Assembly (NCBI GenBank): GCA_045657205.1
Contig: JAZOSS010000067.1
Span: 1 to 8,935, forward strand
Length of the DNA: 8,935 bases
Direction: 5' to 3'
From: RGIG7213 sp045657205
GTDB lineage: Bacteria; Bacillota; Clostridia; Oscillospirales; CAG-272
The notes under the pieces are model-generated. The model saw only the letters and a program-made list of their open reading frames with translations. It had not been told where the DNA came from and did not search any database. Shown here piece after piece: positions 1 to 5,814 of the stretch. The position numbers and the translations under genes were made by a program. Within the stretch, counting starts at the first letter, position 1; every line of letters starts with the position of its first letter.

Positions 1-138
1 ATTAGCACCAACCGATGTGCCTGCTCGTGCGAGCTGATCTGTCATATAGGAACTTTTGGGCGCAGTTACACCATCAACAAGATTAACGATTGCAACTGCA
101 AATTCAAAGGATAAGTCAAGTAATTTGTTTTCGGACAT
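1..138 (-). CDS. Four helix bundle protein (23S rRNA IVS-protein family), N-terminal part, runs off left edge
   Basis: The first 46 codons are visible, starting MSENKLLDLSFEFAVAIVNL and ending in TSVGAN at the window edge. An amphipathic first helix with SFEFAVAIVNL, followed by a Y-x-x-x-Q-L-x-R-A-x-T-S-x-G-A-N motif, is the signature of the small (about 120 residue) four-helix-bundle family first found in intervening sequences of 23S rRNA and also related to the accessory protein of diversity-generating retroelements. The biochemical role of stand-alone members is unknown; nucleic acid binding is suspected for the family. The ATG at 138 is preceded by AGAAGG (146-151 on this strand) at 7 nt and by a strong promoter, so the start is well supported. 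No rRNA sequence is visible here, so if this is an rRNA-type insert it is not in an rRNA gene on the visible side. The remaining about 75 codons lie outside the window. Confidence 0.82.
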   Translation of the reverse strand, partial: MSENKLLDLSFEFAVAIVNLVDGVTAPKSSYMTDQLARAGTSVGAN

Positions 139-147
139 AAATGCACC

Positions 148-161
148 TTCTTTCGAAAGAA
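148..161. promoter_or_regulatory. 14-bp perfect palindrome over start site and ribosome binding site of the four-helix-bundle gene
   Basis: TTCTTTCGAAAGAA is a perfect palindrome with no loop. It begins at the edge of the -10 box, covers the predicted transcription start (about 154 on the minus strand) and overlaps the AGAAGG ribosome binding site. A loop-free palindrome at this place is more typical of a protein-binding operator than of an RNA hairpin. Autoregulation by the four-helix-bundle protein is one possibility, but it is a guess. Confidence 0.4.
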
Positions 162-189
162 TTATATCATAAATTGTTGTGATTTTCAA
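161..189 (-). promoter_or_regulatory. Sigma-A promoter of the four-helix-bundle gene
   Basis: On the minus strand, TTGAAA (184-189) is followed by exactly 17 bp and then TATAAT (161-166). TG one base upstream of the hexamer gives an extended -10, TGATATAAT. The predicted start near 154 leaves a leader of about 16 nt with the ribosome binding site. The extended -10 is identical to the TGATAT linker of the neighbouring palindrome array, so array and promoter share sequence. Confidence 0.72.
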
Positions 190-356
190 TGATATATCGC
201 CGTTGGCGATATGATATACGGCTAACGCCGTATGATATATTTGCGTTGCAAATATGATATAATATCCGTTCCCATCATACGCGAAGCGTATATCATCTGC
301 AAAGCAGATATCATAGGGTTAGCTATATCACCCGTTCGGTCAGGAAGGGATATCAT
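161..356. repeat. Array of short non-identical palindromes with ATGATAT/ATATCAT linkers
   Basis: Five perfect hairpin units are visible: 194-212 (8-bp stem, GTT loop), 216-233 (7-bp stem, TAAC loop), 237-255 (8-bp stem, GTT loop), 277-291 (6-bp stem, GAA loop) and 295-309 (6-bp stem, AAA loop). Two decayed units may lie at 313-326 and 331-349. Stem sequences differ from unit to unit while pairing is kept. The linker ATGATAT starts at 189, 211, 232 and 254 (spacing 22, 21, 22). The reverse form ATATCAT starts at 164, 290, 308 and 350, with ATATCAC at 325. Orientation switches in a palindrome-free centre (about 261-276). A 10-bp inverted pair, 161-170 and 254-263, brackets the left half. The array separates the four-helix-bundle gene from the tRNA terminator. 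The open frames crossing it on both strands look like by-products of the repeats, not genes. Confidence 0.8.
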
Positions 357-358
357 TG

Positions 359-399
359 AAAAAAGCCTCTTTTGTCCGGAAGACAAAAGAGGCTTTTTT
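359..399 (-). terminator. Rho-independent terminator of the tRNA-Val gene
   Basis: Arms 359-376 and 382-399 form a perfect 18-bp stem around a 5-nt loop (377-381). The core is GCCTCTTTTGTC and the outer ends are A/T tracts. Read on the minus strand, it lies 3 nt past the tRNA 3' CCA and ends in a run of T. It is symmetrical and could also stop plus-strand transcription coming from the palindrome array. Confidence 0.88.
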
Positions 400-401
400 C
401 G

Positions 402-478
402 TGGTGGAAGCAGGGGGATTCGAACCCAAGACCTTCCGCACGTCAAGCGGATGCTCTAACCAGCTGAGCTATGCTTCC
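402..478 (-). tRNA. tRNA-Val (anticodon GAC), CCA encoded, T-stem with two mismatches
   Basis: This 77-nt cloverleaf has a perfect 7-bp acceptor stem (GGAAGCA/TGCTTCC), a D-stem GCTC/GAGC, an anticodon stem TCCGC/GCGGA with loop TTGACGT (anticodon GAC, at 442-444), a T-loop TTCGAAT, a discriminator A and an encoded CCA. It decodes GUC/GUU valine codons. The T-stem is TTGGG against CCCCC. The three inner pairs are G-C, but the two outer positions (49-65 and 50-64) are U-C mismatches; CCCAA would be the pairing partner. A good promoter and terminator argue for an expressed gene. The mismatches could be a real variant, early decay or a sequence error. Confidence 0.9.
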
Positions 479-488
479 TTACTTGGTT

Positions 489-517
489 ATTATAACACAC
501 TTTTTTTGAAATTGCAA
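489..517 (-). promoter_or_regulatory. Sigma-A promoter of the tRNA-Val gene
   Basis: On the minus strand, TTGCAA (512-517) lies 17 bp upstream of a perfect TATAAT (489-494). The predicted start near 482 is about 4 nt ahead of the mature tRNA 5' end. This divergent promoter sits back to back with the spoIVA promoter in the 479-606 gap. Confidence 0.75.
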
Positions 518-551
518 TACTTTTTGCAAATTTTAATACAAAAATAATTCG

Positions 552-580
552 GAATATTTGATTCCGTTTTCTAATACAAT
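552..580 (+). promoter_or_regulatory. Sigma-E-type sporulation promoter of spoIVA
   Basis: GAATATT (552-558), a 14-bp spacer and AATACAAT (573-580) match the mother-cell sigma-E pattern known from Bacillus (ATA-type -35, CATACA-T -10, spacing about 14). spoIVA is a classic sigma-E target, so position and gene identity support each other. The start of transcription would be about 587, leaving a short leader with the GGGAGG ribosome binding site. Confidence 0.72.
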
Positions 581-606
581 GTAGTAAAAAACTCGGGAGG
601 ATAACA

Positions 607-2085
607 ATGACTGAGAAAGGAATATACAAGGACATTTCACAAAGAACGGGCGGTGACATATACGTAGGTGTCGTAGGACCTGTAAGAACCGGGAAATCTA
701 CGTTTATAAAACGTTTTATGGAAACACTCGTTTTACCTAATATAAAAGGAGAGTACGACAAAGAAAGAACAAGGGACGAACTTCCGCAGTCATCTTCGGG
801 AAAGACCGTTATGACGACCGAACCCAAGTTCATCCCCGATGAAGCCGTAACGGTAAGTCTTGACGGAAACGCTGACTTTAAAGTAAAAATGATCGACTGT
901 GTCGGCTTTATCGTACCCGAAGCACTGGGACACATTGAAAATGGCCAACCGCGAATGGTGCACACGCCGTGGAGTGATGAGCCTATGCCATTTGACGAAG
1001 CCGCCGAAATGGGAACTCAAAAGGTAATAACGGACCACTGCACCATCGGAATGATCGTCACCTGCGACGGAACGTTTGGCGAGATATCAAGAGAAAGCTA
1101 CGAAAGTGCCGAGGAACGTACAGTTAAAGAACTGAAAAAGATGAATAAACCGTTTGTTATCATTCTAAACTCGGCTTATCCGAATTCGCAGCAAAGCGTT
1201 GAACTTGCTTTGGAACTTGAAGAAAAATACGAAGCCCCTGTTGCTTTGATAAACTGTCTTGAGCTTAACGCCGATGACATTAAGCATATACTTGAGCTTG
1301 TTTTACTTGAATTTCCCATAACCGAAATATCTGTGAACGTCCCGGAATATATCACGGCATTATCGAAAGATCATCCCGTATATTCTTCGCTTTCTTCATC
1401 TGTTTATTCCCTTGCATCTAAAGCCGAAAAGATAAAAGATATAATACCTGTGTTTTCCAAATTGAATGAAAATAGCAACGTAACCGATATACAGATCGAA
1501 AAAATAGATCTGGGAAGCGGAAAAGCGGTAATAAACGCAAAACTCGAAAGCGGTTTGTTTCACAGAATATTATCGGAAGAAACAGGTTTTGATATAAGCT
1601 CTGACGAAGATCTTTTAAGACTTTTAAAAGATCTGTCCGTATCAAAGAAGAAATTCGATAAAATTTCAAACGCCTACGACGAAGTTCTTGCAACGGGATA
1701 CGGAATAATATCCCCCGACGTATCCGACCTTGCTCTCGAAGAACCGCAAATTGTAAAGCAACCGGGAGGATACGGCGTAAAACTTCGTGCGTCTGCTCCG
1801 TCTATACATATGATAAAAGCTAATATACAGACGGAAGTAAATCCGATAGTCGGAACAGAGCAACAATCCGAGGATCTTGTGAAATTTCTTCTGCGTGAAT
1901 TTGAAGAAGACCCTGCAAAAATATGGGATACCAATATGTTCGGAAAATCCTTGTATGAGCTTGTAAACGAGGGACTTAACACCAAGCTTTCACATATGCC
2001 GTCCGATGCAAGAGTGCGCCTTTCCGAAACACTTGAAAAAATAATCAACGAAGGTTCGGGCGGACTTATTTGTATAATTCTTTAA
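607..2085 (+). CDS. spoIVA: Stage IV sporulation protein A (spore coat basement-layer ATPase)
   Basis: SpoIVA is a mother-cell ATPase that self-assembles into static filaments on the outer forespore membrane and forms the platform on which the spore coat is built; it is also needed for cortex formation. The protein has 492 residues, the same as the Bacillus subtilis protein. The N-terminal TRAFAC-like GTPase-derived domain carries Walker A GPVRTGKST (24-32, Lys30), the Thr70-Thr71 pair in VMTTEP, and the Walker B-like IDCVGF with Asp97, all at the positions known from B. subtilis. A middle domain (about 240-400) follows. The C-terminal region ends in the conserved GGLICIIL that anchors the protein to the forespore via SpoVM. 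The ATG has GGGAGG (595-600) 6 nt upstream. The gene stands alone between a sigma-E-like promoter and a hairpin terminator. No frameshift or missing key residue is seen. Confidence 0.97.
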   Translation: MTEKGIYKDISQRTGGDIYVGVVGPVRTGKSTFIKRFMETLVLPNIKGEYDKERTRDELPQSSSGKTVMTTEPKFIPDEAVTVSLDGNADFKVKMIDCVGFIVPEALGHIENGQPRMVHTPWSDEPMPFDEAAEMGTQKVITDHCTIGMIVTCDGTFGEISRESYESAEERTVKELKKMNKPFVIILNSAYPNSQQSVELALELEEKYEAPVALINCLELNADDIKHILELVLLEFPITEISVNVPEYITALSKDHPVYSSLSSSVYSLASKAEKIKDIIPVFSKLNENSNVTDIQIEKIDLGSGKAVINAKLESGLFHRILSEETGFDISSDEDLLRLLKDLSVSKKKFDKISNAYDEVLATGYGIISPDVSDLALEEPQIVKQPGGYGVKLRASAPSIHMIKANIQTEVNPIVGTEQQSEDLVKFLLREFEEDPAKIWDTNMFGKSLYELVNEGLNTKLSHMPSDARVRLSETLEKIINEGSGGLICIIL

Positions 2086-2088
2086 ACG

Positions 2089-2119
2089 AAGCAGACTTGC
2101 CGAAAAGCAAGTCTGTTTT
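2089..2119 (+). terminator. Terminator after spoIVA
   Basis: Arms 2089-2100 and 2107-2118 (core CAGACTTGC/GCAAGTCTG, one G-T pair) enclose the loop CGAAAA. The stem is followed by a short, interrupted T tract. It starts 3 nt after the spoIVA stop and isolates spoIVA from proS. Confidence 0.75.
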
Positions 2120-2144
2120 CTGTCAAATATAAACATTATTTACG

Positions 2145-2169
2145 ATTTGTATTCAATTATGATACAAAT
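2145..2169. promoter_or_regulatory. Inverted repeat ATTTGTAT-N9-ATACAAAT in the proS upstream region
   Basis: Two perfect 8-bp arms (2145-2152 and 2162-2169) flank a 9-nt spacer. The repeat lies about 60 bp upstream of the proS start in an AT-rich gap. It overlaps weak promoter-like hexamers (TTTACG at 2139, TATGAT at 2158), none of which pairs convincingly at 17 bp. It could be an operator for the proS-comM unit. No T-box specifier stem or T-box sequence is seen in this 143-nt gap. Confidence 0.35.
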
Positions 2170-2228
2170 GTTTAGTAAAATGTAGTTTGGTAAATTATAT
2201 TTTAATATCATATAAAGGACAGATAAAA

Positions 2229-3665
2229 ATGGCTAAAGAAAAAAAACTCGTAGAACAAATAACCGCTATGGATGTAGACTTTGCGAAGTGGTACACTGAC
2301 GTTGTAAAAAAAGCAGACCTCGTTGACTATTCGGGCGTAAAGGGCTGTATGATAATAAGACCTTACGGCTACGCTATCTGGGAAAACGTACAGAAGCTCC
2401 TCGATGCCGAATTCAAGAAAACGGGACATGAAAATATCTATATGCCTATGTTCATCCCCGAATCCCTTCTCAACAAGGAAAAGGCACACATCGAAGGCTT
2501 TGCTCCCGAAGTTGCCTGGGTAACACACGGCGGCGGTGAAAAGCTTACAGAAAGAATGTGCGTACGTCCAACCTCGGAAGTCCTCTTCTGCGACCACTAT
2601 AAGGACATAATAAAATCTTACAGAGATCTTCCGAAGCTTTACAACCAGTGGTGCAGCGTTGTAAGATGGGAAAAGACGACAAGACCTTTTTTGAGAACGA
2701 GAGAGTTCCTTTGGCAGGAAGGTCACACGATGCACGCAACGGCTGAGGATGCTGAACAGGAAACGCTCCGTATGCTCAACATTTACGCTGATTTTTACGA
2801 AAAGCAGCTTGCTATCCCCGTTGTAAAAGGTAAGAAAACAGATAAAGAAAAATTTGCAGGTGCGGCCGCTACATATACGGTTGAAGCACTTATGCACGAC
2901 GGTAAAGCTCTCCAGGGCGGAACGTCACACAATTTCGGATGTGATTTTGCAAAAGCTTTCGGAATTCAGTATCTTGATAAAGATAATCAGCTCAAGCCTT
3001 GCTATCAGACATCGTGGGGCGTATCAACGAGAATGATCGGTGCTATAATTATGGCACACGGCGATGATTCGGGTCTTGTTCTCCCTGCTGCTATCGCTCC
3101 TATCCAGGCAGTTATCGTGCCGATTGCACAGCACAAGGAAGGCGTACTTGAAAAAGCAGGTGAGCTTCTTGAAAAGCTTTCATCTGTTGCAAGAGTAAAA
3201 ATGGATGATTCCGATAACTCTCCCGGTTGGAAGTTTGCCGAATACGAAATGAAGGGTGTTCCGATAAGAATAGAGATCGGACCTAAAGATATCGAAGAAA
3301 ACAAATGCGTATTCGTACGCCGTGATAACAGAGAAAAGACGTTTGTAAGCCTTGACAACGTAGAAGAGGCACTTATTGAAGAACTCAAGAAATACACTGA
3401 AGCTCTTTATCAGAAAGCGTATGAACGCAGAGAAAAAATGACGTATACCGAAACTGAACTTGACTCGTTCATAGAAACAGCAAAATCAAAGCCCGGATTT
3501 ATCCGTGCAATGTGGTGCGGAGATCTTGAATGTGAACTTAAAATGAAAGAAATCGCCGACGTTACGTCCCGTTGTATGCCTTTCGGTGAAGAGCCGTGCG
3601 GCGATAAGTGTATCTGCTGCGGTAAGCCTGCGACGAAGATGCTTTATTGGGGTAAAGCGTACTAA
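2229..3665 (+). CDS. proS: Prolyl-tRNA synthetase, archaeal/eukaryote type (ProS3) with C-terminal zinc-binding domain
   Basis: This class IIa synthetase activates proline with ATP and charges tRNA-Pro in the cytoplasm. The protein has 478 residues, usual for the type without the bacterial editing insertion. Visible are the N-terminal catalytic core, the RPTSE motif (113-117) with motif 2 in the following WCSVVRWE and LRTREFLWQEGHT segments, and motif 3 GVSTRMIGA (264-272, Arg268) followed by HGDDSGLVLP. The anticodon-binding domain lies around 290-390. The C-terminal domain has four zinc-ligand-like cysteines, Cys430, Cys435, Cys461 and Cys464 (spacing 5, 26, 3), and ends in Tyr as typical for this type. 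The start MAKEKKLVEQ is chosen over an in-frame ATG at 2187 because AAAGGA (2214-2219) precedes it and the extra 14 residues are not family-like. The stop overlaps the comM start by one base. With no insertion domain, Ala-tRNA-Pro clearance would need a separate protein. Confidence 0.96.
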   Translation: MAKEKKLVEQITAMDVDFAKWYTDVVKKADLVDYSGVKGCMIIRPYGYAIWENVQKLLDAEFKKTGHENIYMPMFIPESLLNKEKAHIEGFAPEVAWVTHGGGEKLTERMCVRPTSEVLFCDHYKDIIKSYRDLPKLYNQWCSVVRWEKTTRPFLRTREFLWQEGHTMHATAEDAEQETLRMLNIYADFYEKQLAIPVVKGKKTDKEKFAGAAATYTVEALMHDGKALQGGTSHNFGCDFAKAFGIQYLDKDNQLKPCYQTSWGVSTRMIGAIIMAHGDDSGLVLPAAIAPIQAVIVPIAQHKEGVLEKAGELLEKLSSVARVKMDDSDNSPGWKFAEYEMKGVPIRIEIGPKDIEENKCVFVRRDNREKTFVSLDNVEEALIEELKKYTEALYQKAYERREKMTYTETELDSFIETAKSKPGFIRAMWCGDLECELKMKEIADVTSRCMPFGEEPCGDKCICCGKPATKMLYWGKAY

Positions 3666-5203
3666 TGCTTTCGGTTGTTTATGCCGCAGGACTATTCGGT
3701 ATAGACGGTTATGCCGTAACGGTTGAATGTAACTCGGCAAATACGATACCGGGTTTTGAAATAGTCGGACTACCCGACGCCTCCATAAAAGAATCAAAAG
3801 AAAGAATAAAAGCGGCTGTTGCAAACAGCGGTATGATGTTCCCTTCCATGCTTCTGACGGTCAATCTTGCACCTGCAGATAAAAAGAAGGAAGGCTCTGC
3901 ATACGACCTTGCAATAGCTGTTTCGATCCTTTCGGCGTGTGAAATGATACGTACGGCGGAAAATTACAACAACTGCTGTTTTATAGGTGAGCTTTCTTTA
4001 TCGGGTGAGGTTCGTGCATCCCGCGGTATTCTTTCAATGTGCGTTGCCGCTAAAAACGAAGGAAAGACGGAAATATTCGTTCCTGCCGACAACGCTCCCG
4101 AGGCTGCCGTTGTTGAAGGAGTCAATATTTATCCCGTAAGATCGTTGCGACAGCTTATTTCCCACTTGAACGGTAAAGAAAGAATTACTCCCGAAGCATT
4201 TGACAAAGAAAAATTTTTGACAGCTTTTTCAACGTATGCACTTGATTTTGCAGACGTCAAAGGCCAGCAAAAAGCAAAGGCAGCTCTTGAAATAGCAGCC
4301 GTCGGTTCGCACAACGTACTTCTCATCGGTCCGCCCGGTTCGGGTAAAAGTATGCTTGCAAAACGACTGCCGACGATAATGCCGACACTTTCATTTGAAG
4401 AAGCAATAGAAACGACAAAAATTCATTCGGTGGCGGGAATGCTTTCTCACGGAGAGTCACTTGTAACTCAAAGACCGTTCCGCTCACCTCACCATACGAT
4501 GTCAAGTGTCGGTCTGTCCGGCGGCGGCAGGATCCCCTTGCCGGGCGAAATATCACTTGCTGATAACGGTGTGCTTTTTCTTGATGAATTACCCGAATTC
4601 AAGCGTGAAGCGCTTGAAGTTTTGCGCCAACCGCTTGAAGACGGTAAGGTTACGATAACACGTGTAAACGGCAAGCTTACGTATCCTTGCAAATTTATGC
4701 TCGTATGTGCAATGAATCCGTGCAAATGCGGATATTTCGGTTCACGTACAAAGCAATGCACATGCGGTGACGGTGAGATAAGAAAATATCTTGCAAAGAT
4801 ATCGGGGCCGTTACTTGACAGAATAGACATTCAGGTTGAAATGCCCGAGGTAAAATACGACGAGCTTTCTTCAAGTGCTTCGGGTGAAACGTCAGCTGTA
4901 ATAAGAGAGCGTGTACGGCAAGCAAGAGAATTTGCAAAGGACAGATACAGAGAACTTGGAATATTTTCAAATTCTCAGCTTTCGCCCATGCAGATACGCA
5001 AATGCTGTATACTGACGGACGAAGCCAAAAAACTTATGAAAGACGCATTTGAGAAAATGGGATTTTCGGCAAGAGCTTACGACAGAATACAGAGAGTTGC
5101 CAGAAGCGTTGCCGACATAGACAAAAGCGAGAAGATCAACGAGTACCATATGGCTGTTGCAATAAATATGCGTTCGCTTGACAGAAAATATTGGCGTGTG
5201 TAA
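3665..5203 (+). CDS. comM: ComM/YifB-family Mg-chelatase-like AAA+ ATPase
   Basis: ComM proteins are hexameric AAA+ helicases which, in Vibrio and Haemophilus, promote branch migration during integration of transforming DNA; the role in Clostridia is less certain. The 512 residues match the usual length. An N-terminal Lon-protease-like/ChlI domain (about 1-165, with NTIPGFEIVGLPD and KEGSAYDLAIA) precedes the ATPase domain, with Walker A GPPGSGKS (222-229), Walker B VLFLDE (303-308), the family motif PFRSPHHT, and GPLLDRID (381-388). A cysteine cluster, Cys348, Cys353, Cys355, Cys365 and Cys367, is the zinc-finger-like element typical of this family. A C-terminal Mg-chelatase-type helical domain ends it (RAYDRIQRVARSVADI). 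The ATG is inside TAATG, overlapping the proS stop by one base, with GGGG 12 nt upstream as a poor ribosome binding site, so translation is probably coupled to proS. No dprA follows. Despite the Pfam name, it is not a magnesium chelatase. Confidence 0.93.
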   Translation: MLSVVYAAGLFGIDGYAVTVECNSANTIPGFEIVGLPDASIKESKERIKAAVANSGMMFPSMLLTVNLAPADKKKEGSAYDLAIAVSILSACEMIRTAENYNNCCFIGELSLSGEVRASRGILSMCVAAKNEGKTEIFVPADNAPEAAVVEGVNIYPVRSLRQLISHLNGKERITPEAFDKEKFLTAFSTYALDFADVKGQQKAKAALEIAAVGSHNVLLIGPPGSGKSMLAKRLPTIMPTLSFEEAIETTKIHSVAGMLSHGESLVTQRPFRSPHHTMSSVGLSGGGRIPLPGEISLADNGVLFLDELPEFKREALEVLRQPLEDGKVTITRVNGKLTYPCKFMLVCAMNPCKCGYFGSRTKQCTCGDGEIRKYLAKISGPLLDRIDIQVEMPEVKYDELSSSASGETSAVIRERVRQAREFAKDRYRELGIFSNSQLSPMQIRKCCILTDEAKKLMKDAFEKMGFSARAYDRIQRVARSVADIDKSEKINEYHMAVAINMRSLDRKYWRV

Positions 5204-5206
5204 AAA
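5178..5206 (+). promoter_or_regulatory. Candidate sigma-A promoter of rubrerythrin inside the end of comM
   Basis: A perfect TTGACA (5178-5183) is followed by 17 bp and TAAAAA (5201-5206, 4 of 6 to TATAAT). The -35 lies in comM codons and the -10 covers its stop. Transcription would begin near 5213, just before the inverted repeat at 5217-5233. No terminator is seen between comM and the rubrerythrin gene, so read-through is also possible. Confidence 0.4.
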
Positions 5207-5216
5207 AAGAAATTAA

Positions 5217-5233
5217 GTACATAATCAATGTAC
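5217..5233. promoter_or_regulatory. Inverted repeat GTACAT-AATCA-ATGTAC ahead of rubrerythrin
   Basis: Perfect 6-bp arms with a 5-nt spacer lie in the 57-bp gap before the gene, next to the predicted transcription start. This fits an operator. It does not match the PerR box pattern (TTATAATNATTATAA) closely, so the regulator is unknown. Confidence 0.4.
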
Positions 5234-5260
5234 AAAAAATATTTTAAAGGAGAAATGGAA

Positions 5261-5800
5261 ATGAAAGAACTCAAAGGATCAAAAACAGAAGCTAACCTCC
5301 AGGCGGCATTTGCCGGAGAAAGCATGGCGAGAAACAAATACACTTACTTTGCATCTGCTGCAAAAAAAGAAGGCTATGAGCAGATAGCTGCAATTTTCAC
5401 AGAAACAGCAGATAACGAAAAAGAACACGCAAAAATGTGGTACAAGCTTCTCAACGGCGGCGTTGGTAAAACTGCTGAAAACCTCCTCGCCGCTGCAGAA
5501 GGCGAAAACTACGAATGGGTAGATATGTACGCTCAGTTTGCAAAGGAAGCAAAAGAAGAAGGCTTTGACTACATTGCCGCACTTTTCGAAGGCGTTGCAA
5601 AGGTTGAAAAGGAACACGAAGAAAGATATCGCAAGCTTCTCGACAACGTAAATTCCGACAAAGTATTCATAAAGGATGACGTTGTTATCTGGAAGTGCCG
5701 TAACTGCGGACATATCCACGTTGGCAAGCAGGCACCCGAGGTATGCCCCGTATGCGCTCATCCGAGAGCATATTTCGAAATCAAAAGCGAAAATTATTAA
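5261..5800 (+). CDS. rbr: Rubrerythrin (diiron NADH peroxidase with rubredoxin domain)
   Basis: Rubrerythrin reduces hydrogen peroxide to water in the cytoplasm of anaerobes, taking electrons from NAD(P)H through rubredoxin-type partners. The protein has 179 residues. An N-terminal four-helix ferritin-like domain (1-130) has diiron ligands Glu20, Glu53 and His56 (ENEKEH-type helix), Glu82 and Glu85, then Glu116 and His119. A C-terminal rubredoxin-like domain has Cys146-x-x-Cys149 and Cys162-x-x-Cys165 for one iron. The start at 5261 is chosen because AAAGGAG (5246-5252) is 8 nt upstream; in-frame ATGs at 5255 (2 nt from that site) and 5228 are poorly placed. The first helix then begins at the family-typical residue. 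It is on the same strand as comM with a 57-bp gap, and probably has its own promoter and operator. All ligands are present, so it should be active. Confidence 0.96.
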   Translation: MKELKGSKTEANLQAAFAGESMARNKYTYFASAAKKEGYEQIAAIFTETADNEKEHAKMWYKLLNGGVGKTAENLLAAAEGENYEWVDMYAQFAKEAKEEGFDYIAALFEGVAKVEKEHEERYRKLLDNVNSDKVFIKDDVVIWKCRNCGHIHVGKQAPEVCPVCAHPRAYFEIKSENY

Positions 5801-5814
5801 TAATTCTTTTAAAT

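Noticed and set aside
256..263. Plus-strand promoter using TATAAT at 258-263
   Set aside because: There is no acceptable -35 at 16-18 bp and no downstream plus-strand gene before the tRNA terminator.
189..314. CRISPR array
   Set aside because: The unit is too short, the only constant part is a 7-bp linker, the intervening sequences are themselves palindromes, and no cas gene is nearby.
222..459. Open frames on both strands across the palindrome array (222-446 minus, 232-459 plus) that resemble small proteins rich in YDII-type repeats
   Set aside because: They arise because the repeats lack stops and they run into the antisense of the tRNA. No ribosome binding site or family-like sequence is seen.
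356..547. Open frame reading GGFEPKTFRTSSGCSNQLSYASLL
   Set aside because: This is the well-known false translation of the antisense strand of a tRNA gene.
2187..2228. Longer start for proS adding 14 residues
   Set aside because: No ribosome binding site precedes 2187, while AAAGGA precedes 2229 and MAKEKK is a family-typical N-terminus.
3665..5203. Magnesium chelatase subunit for chlorophyll synthesis
   Set aside because: The domain order, PFRSPHHT motif and cysteine cluster are those of ComM/YifB; no other pigment genes are present.
5228..5260. Longer starts for rubrerythrin at 5228 and 5255
   Set aside because: The ATG at 5228 lies inside the inverted repeat and upstream of the AAAGGAG site; 5255 is only 2 nt from that site. 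5261 has correct spacing and places the iron ligands at Glu20, Glu53 and His56.
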